This document shows positions 1-7,731 of a stretch of 38,390 nt of DNA, in pieces. Each line of letters begins with the position of its first letter. Position 1 is the first letter of the stretch. This stretch comes from Deltaproteobacteria bacterium (GTDB lineage: Bacteria; Myxococcota; UBA727; VGSZ01): the NCBI GenBank assembly GCA_020850995.1, contig JADZDP010000191.1:1-38390 (forward strand), in the 5' to 3' direction. A model generated the notes under the pieces. The model was not told the DNA's origin. It ran no database searches and saw nothing but the letters and a program-made list of their open reading frames with translations. A program made the translations under genes and the position numbers.

Positions 1-124
1 CGAGGTCGTTCACCACCACCTTGGCGCCGCGGCTGCCGAACAGGAGCGCGTGGCTCTTGCCAAGCCCGTTGCCGGCACCGGTGATGACGACGACCTTGTT
101 GTCGAAGCGCAGCTCGCTGGCCAT
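1..124 (-). CDS. Short-chain dehydrogenase/reductase, N-terminal part (runs off the window)
   Basis: This is the first ~41 codons of a minus-strand gene that starts at an ATG at 124-122 and leaves the window at position 1. The translation has a beta-strand VVVIT followed by the nucleotide-binding motif TGAGNGLG and then KVVVNDL, the classical Rossmann start of the SDR family (TGxxxGxG). An acidic residue after the second strand (ND) fits NAD preference. The sequence around the glycine motif resembles the dehydrogenase part of peroxisomal multifunctional enzyme 2-type proteins of fatty-acid beta-oxidation, but the fragment is too short to assign a substrate. Two dyad operators lie just upstream, so expression is probably controlled by a repressor. 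The family call is firm and the substrate is unknown. Confidence 0.85.
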   Translation of the reverse strand, partial: MASELRFDNKVVVITGAGNGLGKSHALLFGSRGAKVVVNDL

Positions 125-148
125 GGGGACCTCGCTTGTTCGGAGACG

Positions 149-187
149 TTGACACCAGAGTCAATACGACCTTGACTTCCGTGTCAA
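149..187. promoter_or_regulatory. Tandem dyad operators TTGAC-N6-GTCAA
   Basis: Two sites with the same perfect dyad, TTGAC-N6-GTCAA, occur at 149-164 and 172-187; their centres are 23 bp apart, about two helical turns. They lie 25-63 bp upstream of the SDR start codon. The minus-strand reading of the second site begins with TTGACA, a perfect -35 hexamer, so a bound protein would cover the promoter. A 16-bp dyad with 5-bp arms is the usual size for a TetR-family dimer; the identity of the regulator is inference and no regulator gene is in the window. Confidence 0.55.
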
Positions 188-551
188 TCGAGATCCGGCC
201 CGTGGCAGGGGCAGGATCGTACGCGTCCCATGCGGGCCCATGGCGCACGAGCTCAGGCTCGTTCCTGCGGGGAACCGGCCGACCGCGCACCGCTTGGCCG
301 CGACGCGACAGGGCGCCGACGCAGGGCTATCCGCGGCTGCGCGCGCGCCTGCGGTCGGCACTGGCTATGGCGTGCTGCGCCTGCCTGCGTCTCGGACGGG
401 AGCGATGCTCGCTGTCCAGCCAGGCCAGGAACGAAGGAAGCCGCCCTTGACCTCGACGCGGCGCGCGCGCGCTGCCGCTCCCTCCAACCGTGATCCTGTC
501 GAGGTCGAAAGCGACGCCACAGGTCCGACCCATCTCCCGATACCTTCCTGC

Positions 552-711
552 TACAGCGGAGACCAGTTGTGTTGATCGAGCCCGGCGCAGGGGCTTGCCA
601 GGAGCCCAAGGAGTACTGCAGCCGCGTACCTCGCGGCACGCGGCGAGGACGCGACGGAGGGGTCGTGGCAAGGAGCAAGCCCGGCGAGCATCGACGCAAC
701 TGGTCTCCCTG
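552..711. mobile_element. Palindromic MITE-like element, copy 1 (degenerate right end)
   Basis: A block of about 158 bp is repeated at 31456-31614 with about 93% identity (11 substitutions over the 155 bp that align without gaps, counted by eye). The left end reads TA then CAGCGGAGACCAGTTG, and the right end is its inverse complement but has lost one G (CAACTGGTCTCC then CTGG) and lacks the flanking TA. The two halves fold on each other into a long imperfect hairpin whose tip is CCGCGTACC, a TCGC loop, and GGCACGCGG. It has no coding capacity for a transposase, so it is non-autonomous. It ends about 79 bp before the lipoprotein start codon at 791. Confidence 0.75.
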
Positions 712-790
712 GAAGGACGCGCACAGGGGGTTGCGCGGCGCCGCTCCCGGCGGGCCTTGTCCTCGATGACACCACCGCTACATTTCGCGG

Positions 791-3265
791 ATGCGAGCCG
801 TTGCCGCGATCCTTGCTGCGCTCACGCTCTCTGCGTGCAGCTGCGACGCCCCGCAGGAGCCGATTGCGCCGGTACTGCCCGTCGATCCCGCGCCCTGGCC
901 GCGCGGCGCCACCGCAATCGCCTTCCCCGATCAGGTGCCCCCGGGTACGCCCGCGCTCTACCTCGCCGTCGGCGACGACATCCCGCGCGCGGTCAAGGAG
1001 CGCTTGCTCGCGCACCTCGCGGCGGCGTCGGCGTTGCCGCTCGTCGACGCGGGCGCCGGCGGCCCGCCGCACGACGCCGCGCCGGGCTCGCGCGCGCTCG
1101 CCTTCGGCGACACCGCGGCCACGCGCGCGTTGCTCGGCGCCACGGCGCTGCTCGGCGTCGGCGACGAGGGCTTCACGCTCACGAGCGGCACCGTGCACGC
1201 CGTGCCCACGCTGGTCGAGGCCGGCGTGGGCCGCGGCGTGTCGTACGGCGCCTACGCGCTCCTCGAGGAGCTCGGCTTCGCCTTCATGCACCCGCTCGCG
1301 CCCGTTCGGCCGTCGTCACTACCGGCGGAGTGGCCAGCGCTCGACGCCACGAGCGCCCCACGCTGGCCCATCCGCAACATCCACGTGCACACCATGCACC
1401 CCCTTGAGCTGACCGAGCTCGTGAACGGCTGGCCCATCGACGACGCCGACGCGTGGGCCGCCATGCTGCCCGAGTGGGACTCGTTCCTCGAGTGGATGCT
1501 CGGCAACGGCGACAACGAGGTGGAGTGGGTGCTGCTCGAGGCCGCCTCGTGGTCAGACTACGCCGCCAGCAGCGAGCGTCAGCGTCGCCTGCGCATCCTC
1601 GTGCAGCGCGTGCACGACTTCGGCTTGCGCGCCGGCGCCGACGTGCCCATCGCGCTGGTGCAGCAGCACACCTTCCGGCTGCTGCACGACGAGGGCGAGC
1701 TCGACGACGAGCTGGCGCAGATCCGCGCGCGCCTCGACTGGCTCATGGGCGCCGGCTTCGACTTCGTCTCCACCGAGAACGGCTCCACCGAGTTCACCCA
1801 CCCCGAGCCCGCGCGCATGCTGCAGTGGATGGACGAGGTGGCGCGCCACCTCGACGACGCCTGGGGCAAAGACGCGCGCATCAAGATCCACACCTCCACA
1901 GGCCAGACCGCCGATGGCTTCGTCGATCCCGAGAGCGGCGCGCCGCTCGACTTCAACCACCTGCCCAGCTACGCCGACCCACGCCTTGGCGTCATGCCGC
2001 ACACGGTGCAGCACTACGGCCTCGACGACCCGGCGCCCACCTATGGCAACAGCGACTTCGCGCACGTGCGCGAGTACCTGCACGACGAGGCCGGGCGCCG
2101 CACCGTGGTGTGGCACCCCGAGACCGCGTACTGGGTCAGCTTCGATATCGACGTGCCCTTGTTCCTGCCGCTCTACGCCGAGCGCCGCCTGGCCGACCTG
2201 CGCATGTTGGCGCGCGACGAGGAGCAAGGCGTCATGGGACGCGGCGATTTCGTGGGCGCGCGCATGGACGGTCAGAGCGTGTTCTCCTCGGGCTGGGAGT
2301 GGGGCTACTGGTTGAACGACGTGGTGGCCGCGCGCGCCGCCTGGGATCCGCGGCTCGACCTCGGCGACAACGACGACGCGCTGGGCGCTGCGCTCGCACC
2401 CATGGCGCGCGCGCTCGGCGAGCCGGCGCTGGCCCCGTTGCTCGTCGAGATCGCGCACGCGCAGCGCGAGCTGCTCATCTTCGGCCGCACCAATTCGCTG
2501 GCGCCCTCGGATGTCGCCCGCAGGAATGGTCAGGCCTATCTGCAGGGCTTCGAGGCCTTCGATGACCTGTTGGACGCGGTCAACGATCTGCCGCTCGTGC
2601 CCATCGAGGCGCCCACCACCCAGCCAGACCGCCTCGGCCTCGTCGAGATGAACAACCCGCTGCACCCGCCGCCCGGCTACAGCGCCGAGGTGGAGCCGCT
2701 GCTCGCCGCCATGGAGACCACCTTCACAGCGCAGGCCGACGCGCTGCACGCGCTGCGCGCCAACGTGCGCCCAGAGGCACTCGAGCTGTTCGATGACCTC
2801 GACGACGCCATGCGGATGCTGGCGCTGCGCGCGCGACAGATCCACGCGCTCTACGACTACGCCGACGGCTACTGGACCCAAAGCGACAGCGAGCGCGCGC
2901 CCTTCCTCGCCGACGCCCGCGCCGCGCTCGACGAGGCCGCGCTCATCGTCGCCGCGCGCGAGCCGCGCTACCGCGTGCCCGCCGCGCGCATCGCCACCTG
3001 GCGCGAGAACCCCACCGCCTACGAGTTCACCTACCTGTGGACCGTGCACTCGCTCTACTTCTGGTGGCGCGACGAGCACAAAGCCGTCGACACCCCCGCG
3101 TCGCCCTGCACGTACAACATCATCAACCCCGCCGACGTGGCGCTGGGCGAGGGCGGCCTGGTCGACGCGGTGCGCGTGCTGCGTGAGCTGACCGACGGTG
3201 GGCTCTTGGACGGCCTGGGCGAGTGCCTGGCCGAACCTGCGGGCGAGCCGGTGCTCGCGCGCTGA
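791..3265 (+). CDS. Lipoprotein with GH67/DUF4838-type N-terminal region
   Basis: An 824-residue exported protein. Residues 1-16 form a signal peptide ending in the lipobox LSAC with Cys16 as the likely lipidated residue. Around residues 149-163 the segment GVSYGAYALLEELGF, followed by FMHP, resembles the end of the N-terminal alpha/beta domain that precedes the catalytic barrel in alpha-glucuronidases (GH67), GH20-type enzymes and DUF4838 proteins. The next part, starting near PRWPIRNIHVHT, would then be a TIM-barrel-like domain; HPETAYWVSFDIDVPLFLP and several Trp/Tyr-rich stretches are compatible with a carbohydrate site. I cannot place catalytic acids with confidence. The C-terminal ~250 residues are helical and acidic. 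Family membership is inferred from short motifs; it may be a non-catalytic glycan-binding lipoprotein. No strong ribosome-binding site is visible before 791. Confidence 0.6.
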   Translation: MRAVAAILAALTLSACSCDAPQEPIAPVLPVDPAPWPRGATAIAFPDQVPPGTPALYLAVGDDIPRAVKERLLAHLAAASALPLVDAGAGGPPHDAAPGSRALAFGDTAATRALLGATALLGVGDEGFTLTSGTVHAVPTLVEAGVGRGVSYGAYALLEELGFAFMHPLAPVRPSSLPAEWPALDATSAPRWPIRNIHVHTMHPLELTELVNGWPIDDADAWAAMLPEWDSFLEWMLGNGDNEVEWVLLEAASWSDYAASSERQRRLRILVQRVHDFGLRAGADVPIALVQQHTFRLLHDEGELDDELAQIRARLDWLMGAGFDFVSTENGSTEFTHPEPARMLQWMDEVARHLDDAWGKDARIKIHTSTGQTADGFVDPESGAPLDFNHLPSYADPRLGVMPHTVQHYGLDDPAPTYGNSDFAHVREYLHDEAGRRTVVWHPETAYWVSFDIDVPLFLPLYAERRLADLRMLARDEEQGVMGRGDFVGARMDGQSVFSSGWEWGYWLNDVVAARAAWDPRLDLGDNDDALGAALAPMARALGEPALAPLLVEIAHAQRELLIFGRTNSLAPSDVARRNGQAYLQGFEAFDDLLDAVNDLPLVPIEAPTTQPDRLGLVEMNNPLHPPPGYSAEVEPLLAAMETTFTAQADALHALRANVRPEALELFDDLDDAMRMLALRARQIHALYDYADGYWTQSDSERAPFLADARAALDEAALIVAAREPRYRVPAARIATWRENPTAYEFTYLWTVHSLYFWWRDEHKAVDTPASPCTYNIINPADVALGEGGLVDAVRVLRELTDGGLLDGLGECLAEPAGEPVLAR

Positions 3266-3361
3266 GCGCCCAGGCGCTCGTGTCCTGCCGCCGCGTTGCC
3301 CGCGCTGCCGCGCTGCGCAAGGGTCGGCTCCTGCCGGCACGGGTCGGCGATGGAGCAGGCC

Positions 3362-4870
3362 ATGGGTGAACAGGCATACCAGCGCTTGATGGATCGCGTG
3401 CGCGACACCGCGGTGGTGCAGTCGATCGGGTGGCTGTTGTCGTGGGATCAAGAGACCAACATGCCCGCCGCCGGCGCGTCGCATCGCGGACGACAGCTCG
3501 CCCTGGTTGCCGGCCTGGTGCACGAGCGCCTCACCGCCAGCGTCACCAAGGATCTCCTCGCCGAGGTCGAGGCTGCGCCGTGGCTGCAGGACGCGCCGCC
3601 ACATGCCCGCGCCAACGTCGCCGAGACGCGCCGGGTGCACGAGCGCCTGACGCGCGTGCCGCGCACCCTCGTCGAGGAGGTCGCGCGCACCGTGCCGGTG
3701 GCCCAGCACGCCTGGGCGAGCGCGCGGCGCGCCAGCGACTTCGCGCTCTTCCGGCCCCACCTCGAGAAGATGGTGGCGCTCAAGCGCGACGAGGCGCGCG
3801 CCATCGCGGGCAGCGGCGGCGATCCCTACGACGCGCTCATGGACGAGTTCGAGCCGGGCGCGCGCATCGCCGAGGTGGCGCCCTTCCTCGACGCGCTCGT
3901 CGACGGGCTGGCGCCGGCGGTGCTCGCGATCAGCAAGCAGGGAAACCCGCCGCTGCCGTGGGAAGGTCGGCGCTTCCCCGTCGAGCGCCAGCGCGTGGTG
4001 TGCGGCGCGCTGCCTGCGGCCATCGGCCTCTCCCCCCAGGGCAGCCGCCTCGATGTGAGCGCGCACCCCTTCTGCCAGCGCATCGGCGTGGGCGACCTGC
4101 GCATCACCACGCGCTACGACGAGGCCGACCCGCGCGGCGCCTACTTCGGCGTGCTGCACGAGGCGGGTCACGCGCTCTACGAGCAGGGCCTCGACCCCGC
4201 GCACGATGGCACGCCCTGTGGCGAGGCCCGCTCGCTGGCCGTGCACGAGTCGCAGTCGCGGCTGTGGGAGAACTTGGTGGGCCGAGGCCGGCCGTGGTGG
4301 CGCCACCACTACCCCACGCTGCGCGCCGTCTTCCCCGAGGCCCTGCACGACGTCGAGCTCGAGGCGTTCTACCGCGCCATCAACCGCGTGGCGCCGAGCT
4401 TCATCCGCGTCGAGGCCGACGAGGTGACCTACAACCTGCACATCGCCGTGCGCGTGCGCCTCGAGCGCGCGATCATCACAGGCGCGCTCGCGGTCGCCGA
4501 TCTGCCGGGCGCGTGGAACGACGAGTACCGCCGCGCGCTCGGCCTGACGCCCCCCGACGACGCGCGCGGTTGTCTGCAAGACGTGCACTGGTCGTGCGGC
4601 GCCTTCGGCTACTTCGCCACCTACGCGCTCGGCAACGTCTACGGCGCGCAACTCATGGAGGCTGCGCGCGCCGCCTTGCCCAGCCTCGACGACGAGATCG
4701 CATCCGGCTCCACGGCATCGCTGCTGGCGTGGCTGGTGAGCAAGGTGCACCGCCGCGGCGCCAGCGCGCGCGGCGCGCGCATCGTCGAGGACGCGACCGG
4801 ATACGCCCCAGACGCCGCGGCGTTCCTTCGCTACATCAAGCAAAAGTACGGCCCGCTCTACGGCTTCTGA
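3362..4870 (+). CDS. M32 family metallocarboxypeptidase (carboxypeptidase Taq type)
   Basis: This 502-residue enzyme removes C-terminal amino acids from peptides in the cytoplasm. The zinc site HEAGH (HExxH) is at about residues 266-270, followed ~26 residues later by the family motif HESQSRLWEN. The conserved IRVEADEVTYNLH segment, part of the substrate-binding cleft, is also intact. The N-terminus contains the typical LLSWDQET motif. The frame is open from 3296, with ATGs at 3350 and 3362. I chose 3362 because GGAG at 3352-3355 gives a good spacing and the resulting length matches the family (about 500). No signal peptide is seen. The next gene starts only 7 nt after the stop, so the two are probably co-transcribed. 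Confidence 0.93.
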   Translation: MGEQAYQRLMDRVRDTAVVQSIGWLLSWDQETNMPAAGASHRGRQLALVAGLVHERLTASVTKDLLAEVEAAPWLQDAPPHARANVAETRRVHERLTRVPRTLVEEVARTVPVAQHAWASARRASDFALFRPHLEKMVALKRDEARAIAGSGGDPYDALMDEFEPGARIAEVAPFLDALVDGLAPAVLAISKQGNPPLPWEGRRFPVERQRVVCGALPAAIGLSPQGSRLDVSAHPFCQRIGVGDLRITTRYDEADPRGAYFGVLHEAGHALYEQGLDPAHDGTPCGEARSLAVHESQSRLWENLVGRGRPWWRHHYPTLRAVFPEALHDVELEAFYRAINRVAPSFIRVEADEVTYNLHIAVRVRLERAIITGALAVADLPGAWNDEYRRALGLTPPDDARGCLQDVHWSCGAFGYFATYALGNVYGAQLMEAARAALPSLDDEIASGSTASLLAWLVSKVHRRGASARGARIVEDATGYAPDAAAFLRYIKQKYGPLYGF

Positions 4871-4877
4871 GGACCTG

Positions 4878-5291
4878 GTGGCTGCTCGCGTCGACGTTTG
4901 GATCTGCCAAGGGCGCATGTGCACGGCCAACGGCAGCGACCAATTGGCGGCGCGCGCGCGCGACGCCGCGGCGCTCTCTGCCGGCCGCTGCCGGGTCTTG
5001 CGCGGCGGGTGCTATGGCCTGTGCGAGCTGGGGCCAAACGTGGTGGTGCGCGAGCACGAACAGGGCGAGCTGCCCGACGAGAACGCCGACCGCTTGTCGC
5101 TCACCAACGCGCCCGGCGAGGCCGTGTATTGCGTCGTCGCCCCCGCACAGGTGGCCACGCTGGTGGCTGCGCACCTCGACGGCACGGGGCCCGTCCAGGG
5201 GTGGACGCGCGCGGCGCGCGAGGCCGCGCTGCCCGCCGCCTCGCCCACGGCCGCGCGCGTGCGCGCGGTGCGCCGCCGTCGGCAGCGGTGA
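4878..5291 (+). CDS. Thioredoxin-like [2Fe-2S] ferredoxin
   Basis: A 137-residue protein with the cysteine pattern of thioredoxin-fold [2Fe-2S] proteins: Cys10-x4-Cys15 near the N-terminus and Cys45-x3-Cys49 in a GGCYGLC segment followed by ELGPNVVV. This Cx4C...Cx3C arrangement is the NuoE/HoxE-like and Aquifex-ferredoxin-like type. The rest of the core (LPDENADRL, then a hydrophobic strand and an ATLVAAHL helix) follows the same family pattern. Such proteins carry electrons in the cytoplasm; the partner is unknown. The start is a GTG at 4878 with GAGGA overlapping the stop of the peptidase gene. The last ~30 residues are an Arg/Ala-rich extension that the family usually lacks. It is placed directly after an M32 peptidase without an obvious biochemical link. 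Confidence 0.85.
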   Translation: MAARVDVWICQGRMCTANGSDQLAARARDAAALSAGRCRVLRGGCYGLCELGPNVVVREHEQGELPDENADRLSLTNAPGEAVYCVVAPAQVATLVAAHLDGTGPVQGWTRAAREAALPAASPTAARVRAVRRRRQR

Positions 5292-5301
5292 GCACGCGCG
5301 C

Positions 5302-6186
5302 TCAGCCGATGGCTTCGAGGAAGTAGGGGTGGCGCGCGAGCCCGATGCGCATGGCCATGGCCTCGTCTTGTGAACGCACGCCGGGGATGGCGCCGATGTC
5401 TTCGGCCGTGACCTGCCACCCCTGGCGGCGCGCACGCGCCACCGCCTCGTCCACGACCTGCACTACCTCGTGCAGCGGGTCGCCGCCGCTCGGCAGGTGA
5501 TGGCGCGCGGTCACCGACTGCACCGCGTCCGACAAGAGCCAGCGGTCGGTCATGATCCAGCCGGCGTCGCAGTGGTGACGCTCAACCACCTCGAGCCAGA
5601 AGGCCTCGTCCGAGGGGCCCGTGATGTGCGGGTGATCGACCTCGACCGCCAACAGCGCCGCGACCTTGCCCACGTCGTGCAAGAGCCCGCCGAGGTAGGC
5701 GTCGTCGGCCGGCAGCGCGCGCACCTGTGCGAGCGCGTGGCAGGTGAGCGCCGACGCCAGGCACTCGCGCCACACGCGCCGTCGCAGCGCGTGCAGCGGG
5801 CCCGGCACCAGCGCGACCCGCGCCAGCGACGCGGTCAGGCACACGCTGCGCACGCCTTCGCGACCGAGCCGAATGACGGCGTAGGGCAGCGAGATGCGCT
5901 CGCCGTGCGTGCCGGTGAAGGCCGGCGACGAGGCCAGGCGCAGGATGCTGGCCGAGAGCTCGCCGTCCCCCTCGAGGATCTTGGTGAGCTCGCCGAGCGG
6001 CGCGCGCTCGGCGGCGGCCACCACCACGCGCTCCACGCTCGATGGTAGGCGCACCGTCTCTTGCGCCGCCATGCGCGCCGCCAGCTGCGCGTCGATGTCG
6101 ATGTCGGCGATGTCGACGTCGTCGGCCTCGTGCGCCGCCGCCCCGGGTAGGGCAAGGTAGCAGGCAGACGACGCAAGCGCGGCCAT
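5302..6186 (-). CDS. HDOD domain protein
   Basis: A 294-residue protein made mostly of one HDOD domain (about residues 40-260), the HD-related output domain of many bacterial signalling proteins. Typical early motifs are LPSSVERVV, ILRLASSPAF and the PYAVIRLGREGVRS turn. Unlike many HDOD proteins it keeps the HD pair, in GGLLHDVGK (His170, Asp171), and has further His residues in VERHHCDAG and ARHHLP, so metal binding or residual phosphohydrolase function is possible. No GGDEF, EAL or receiver domain is attached. The open frame extends further upstream, but the ATG at 6186 gives a protein of sensible length. It is transcribed divergently from the methyltransferase at 6296 and faces the ferredoxin gene tail to tail with 10 bp between. 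Confidence 0.88.
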   Translation of the reverse strand: MAALASSACYLALPGAAAHEADDVDIADIDIDAQLAARMAAQETVRLPSSVERVVVAAAERAPLGELTKILEGDGELSASILRLASSPAFTGTHGERISLPYAVIRLGREGVRSVCLTASLARVALVPGPLHALRRRVWRECLASALTCHALAQVRALPADDAYLGGLLHDVGKVAALLAVEVDHPHITGPSDEAFWLEVVERHHCDAGWIMTDRWLLSDAVQSVTARHHLPSGGDPLHEVVQVVDEAVARARRQGWQVTAEDIGAIPGVRSQDEAMAMRIGLARHPYFLEAIG

Positions 6187-6295
6187 CGCTTGTCTGTCGG
6201 CGCTCTGCGTTCCGAATTGAAGGCCTAGGGCAAATCGCGGCCGGATCCGCTGGGATGACGCGCCCCTGACACCGGTGTAGGCCAAGACTGCTGCT

Positions 6296-7072
6296 ATGGA
6301 CCTGCGCGAACGTGCCCCCTCCGCGCCCAACGGCCCCGCGGTGCGGCACCCGTGGGAGCAAGCGCGCGCGCGCTTCGTGCTCGAGCGCCTCGCAGGCATC
6401 TCCGTGGGCCCGGGCACGCGCCTGCTCGACGTGGGCGCCGGCGACGGCTGGCTCGCCGGCGAGATCCAGCGCGCCACGGGCTGTCGCGTCACGTGCTGGG
6501 ACCACGCCTACCGTGACGATGACGAGCAGCGCCTGCGCGAGCGCGGCGTGGCCGCGAGCCGGGTCGCGCCCACGGAGCAATTCGACGTCGCGCTCTTGCT
6601 CGACGTGCTGGAGCATGCCGACGACGACCTGGCGCTCTTGCGCAGCGCCGCGTTGTGCGTACGCCCCGGCGGCCACGTGCTCGTGACCGTGCCGGCCTGG
6701 CCCGCGCTGTTCTCGGCGCACGACCGCGCGCTGTGCCATCGCCGCCGCTACACGCCCGCCACGTGTCGCCGCCTCTTGCAGCGCGCCGAGCTCGTCGTCG
6801 ACGAGGCCGGCGGCCTGTTTCACGGGCTCTTGGCGGCCCGCGCGCTCGCAGTGCTGCTGGAGCGTGTCGGCGTCGGCGCCGACGCGTCCATTGCGGGCGT
6901 GGGACACTGGCGCGCCGGCCCCATGGTCAGCGGCGCAGTGACCGCCATGCTGCGCGCTGAGCAACACCTGAGCCTGCGCGTCGCCCGCCGCGGCCTCGAG
7001 CTGCCGGGCCTGAGCTGGTTCGCGCTTTGTACACGCCCAGCGCTCGGCTCGTGGCAGAGTGCGGCGCCGTGA
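6296..7072 (+). CDS. Class I SAM-dependent methyltransferase
   Basis: A 258-residue soluble methyltransferase. The SAM-binding motif I is LLDVGAGDG (about residues 43-51), followed by a post-I acidic stretch and motif IV LLLDVLEHADDD, which is typical of the type-11/12 (UbiE/COQ5-like) fold. CVRPGGHVLVTVPA is motif VI, and LFSAHDRALCHRRRYTP resembles the substrate-lid segment seen in small-molecule and polyketide/quinone-type methyltransferases. The acceptor cannot be read from the sequence. The stop codon TGA (7070-7072) overlaps the GTG start of the next gene in a GTGA arrangement, so both are translated in a coupled way and probably act on the same process. Confidence 0.88.
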   Translation: MDLRERAPSAPNGPAVRHPWEQARARFVLERLAGISVGPGTRLLDVGAGDGWLAGEIQRATGCRVTCWDHAYRDDDEQRLRERGVAASRVAPTEQFDVALLLDVLEHADDDLALLRSAALCVRPGGHVLVTVPAWPALFSAHDRALCHRRRYTPATCRRLLQRAELVVDEAGGLFHGLLAARALAVLLERVGVGADASIAGVGHWRAGPMVSGAVTAMLRAEQHLSLRVARRGLELPGLSWFALCTRPALGSWQSAAP

Positions 7073-7731
7073 GCCCCTTGCGTGACTTCACCGCTGCCGA
7101 GCTGCGCACCTTGCGCGCGCTCAAGTCGCCTGCGGGCGTGCAACGCTTCCTCGACGCCCTGCCCTACCACCTGGCCTCAACGTCGTGGTCGCCGCGCCTG
7201 GTGCTCCGCGAGCGCACGGCCCATTGCCTCGAGGGCGCCATCTTCGGCGCCGCCGCCCTGCGCGCGCTCGGCTATCCGCCGCTCATCTGGGATCTCGAGG
7301 CCGACAACGACACCGACCATGTGCTCGCCGTCTATCGCGAACGCGGCCACTGGGGCGCCATCGCGTCGTCGAACTATGCGGGCTGCCGCGGCCGCGAGCC
7401 CGTGTACCGATCGTTGCGCGAGCTGGCCATGAGCTACTTCAACGACTACTTCAACCTGCGCGGGCATCGATCGCTGCGACGCTTCTCACGCCCCGTGGAC
7501 CTCGCGCGCTTCGACGAGCGCGGCTGGATGACGGCCGAGGGCTCGGTGTGGTTCATCGCCGAGCACCTCTGCGAGATCCCGCACACGCCGCTCTTGCGAC
7601 CCGGCATGGCCGCCAAGCTCGCCCGCGTCGACACGCGAACCAAGCAAGCGGGCCTCGTCGGACATCGCCGCAAGCCCGATAGCTACTCCGACGGGCCGAG
7701 CCCCTCGCGCGGCAAGAAGCGCGGCCGGTAG
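7069..7731 (+). CDS. Transglutaminase-like cysteine protein
   Basis: A 220-residue cytosolic protein. The segment ERTAHCLEGAIFGAAALRAL has a Cys at the start of a helix, as in the transglutaminase-like/NlpC-related papain fold; about 35 residues later comes DNDTDHVLAVYRERGHWG, where a His (DHVL) follows a strand, and Asn in SSNYAG is a candidate third residue. This C-H-(N/D) order is what such proteins need, but the family match is by pattern only. The start is GTG at 7069 within the GTGA overlap with the methyltransferase stop; the frame is open to an ATG at 7027, which I consider less likely. The C-terminus is very basic (RGKKRGR). Its 3' end overlaps the convergent membrane-protein gene by 49 bp. 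Confidence 0.7.
   Translation: MSPLRDFTAAELRTLRALKSPAGVQRFLDALPYHLASTSWSPRLVLRERTAHCLEGAIFGAAALRALGYPPLIWDLEADNDTDHVLAVYRERGHWGAIASSNYAGCRGREPVYRSLRELAMSYFNDYFNLRGHRSLRRFSRPVDLARFDERGWMTAEGSVWFIAEHLCEIPHTPLLRPGMAAKLARVDTRTKQAGLVGHRRKPDSYSDGPSPSRGKKRGR

Larger units (their letters stand above)
125..790. other. Non-coding region between the SDR gene and the lipoprotein gene
   Basis: No convincing coding region is present. Beyond the operators (149-187) and the palindromic element (552-711), I see a 9-bp inverted repeat, GACCTCGAC at 449-457 and GTCGAGGTC at 498-506. ORFs here are short, lack recognisable domains and overlap each other in several frames, as expected by chance at this GC content. 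The stretch 190-550 could be decayed sequence. Confidence 0.5.

Noticed and set aside
190..550. Possible decayed gene or IS remnant upstream of the MITE copy 1
   Set aside because: No frame shows recognisable protein similarity and no terminal repeats were found.
569..769. Small ORFs within the two palindromic elements that share protein sequence
   Set aside because: The similarity reflects DNA identity of the repeat; it is equally present in several frames on both strands.
1553..4930. 1125-codon open frame antisense to the lipoprotein and M32 genes
   Set aside because: Composition is Ala/Arg/Val/His/Gly-rich without domains, and it is complementary to two well-supported genes; typical GC-rich shadow frame.
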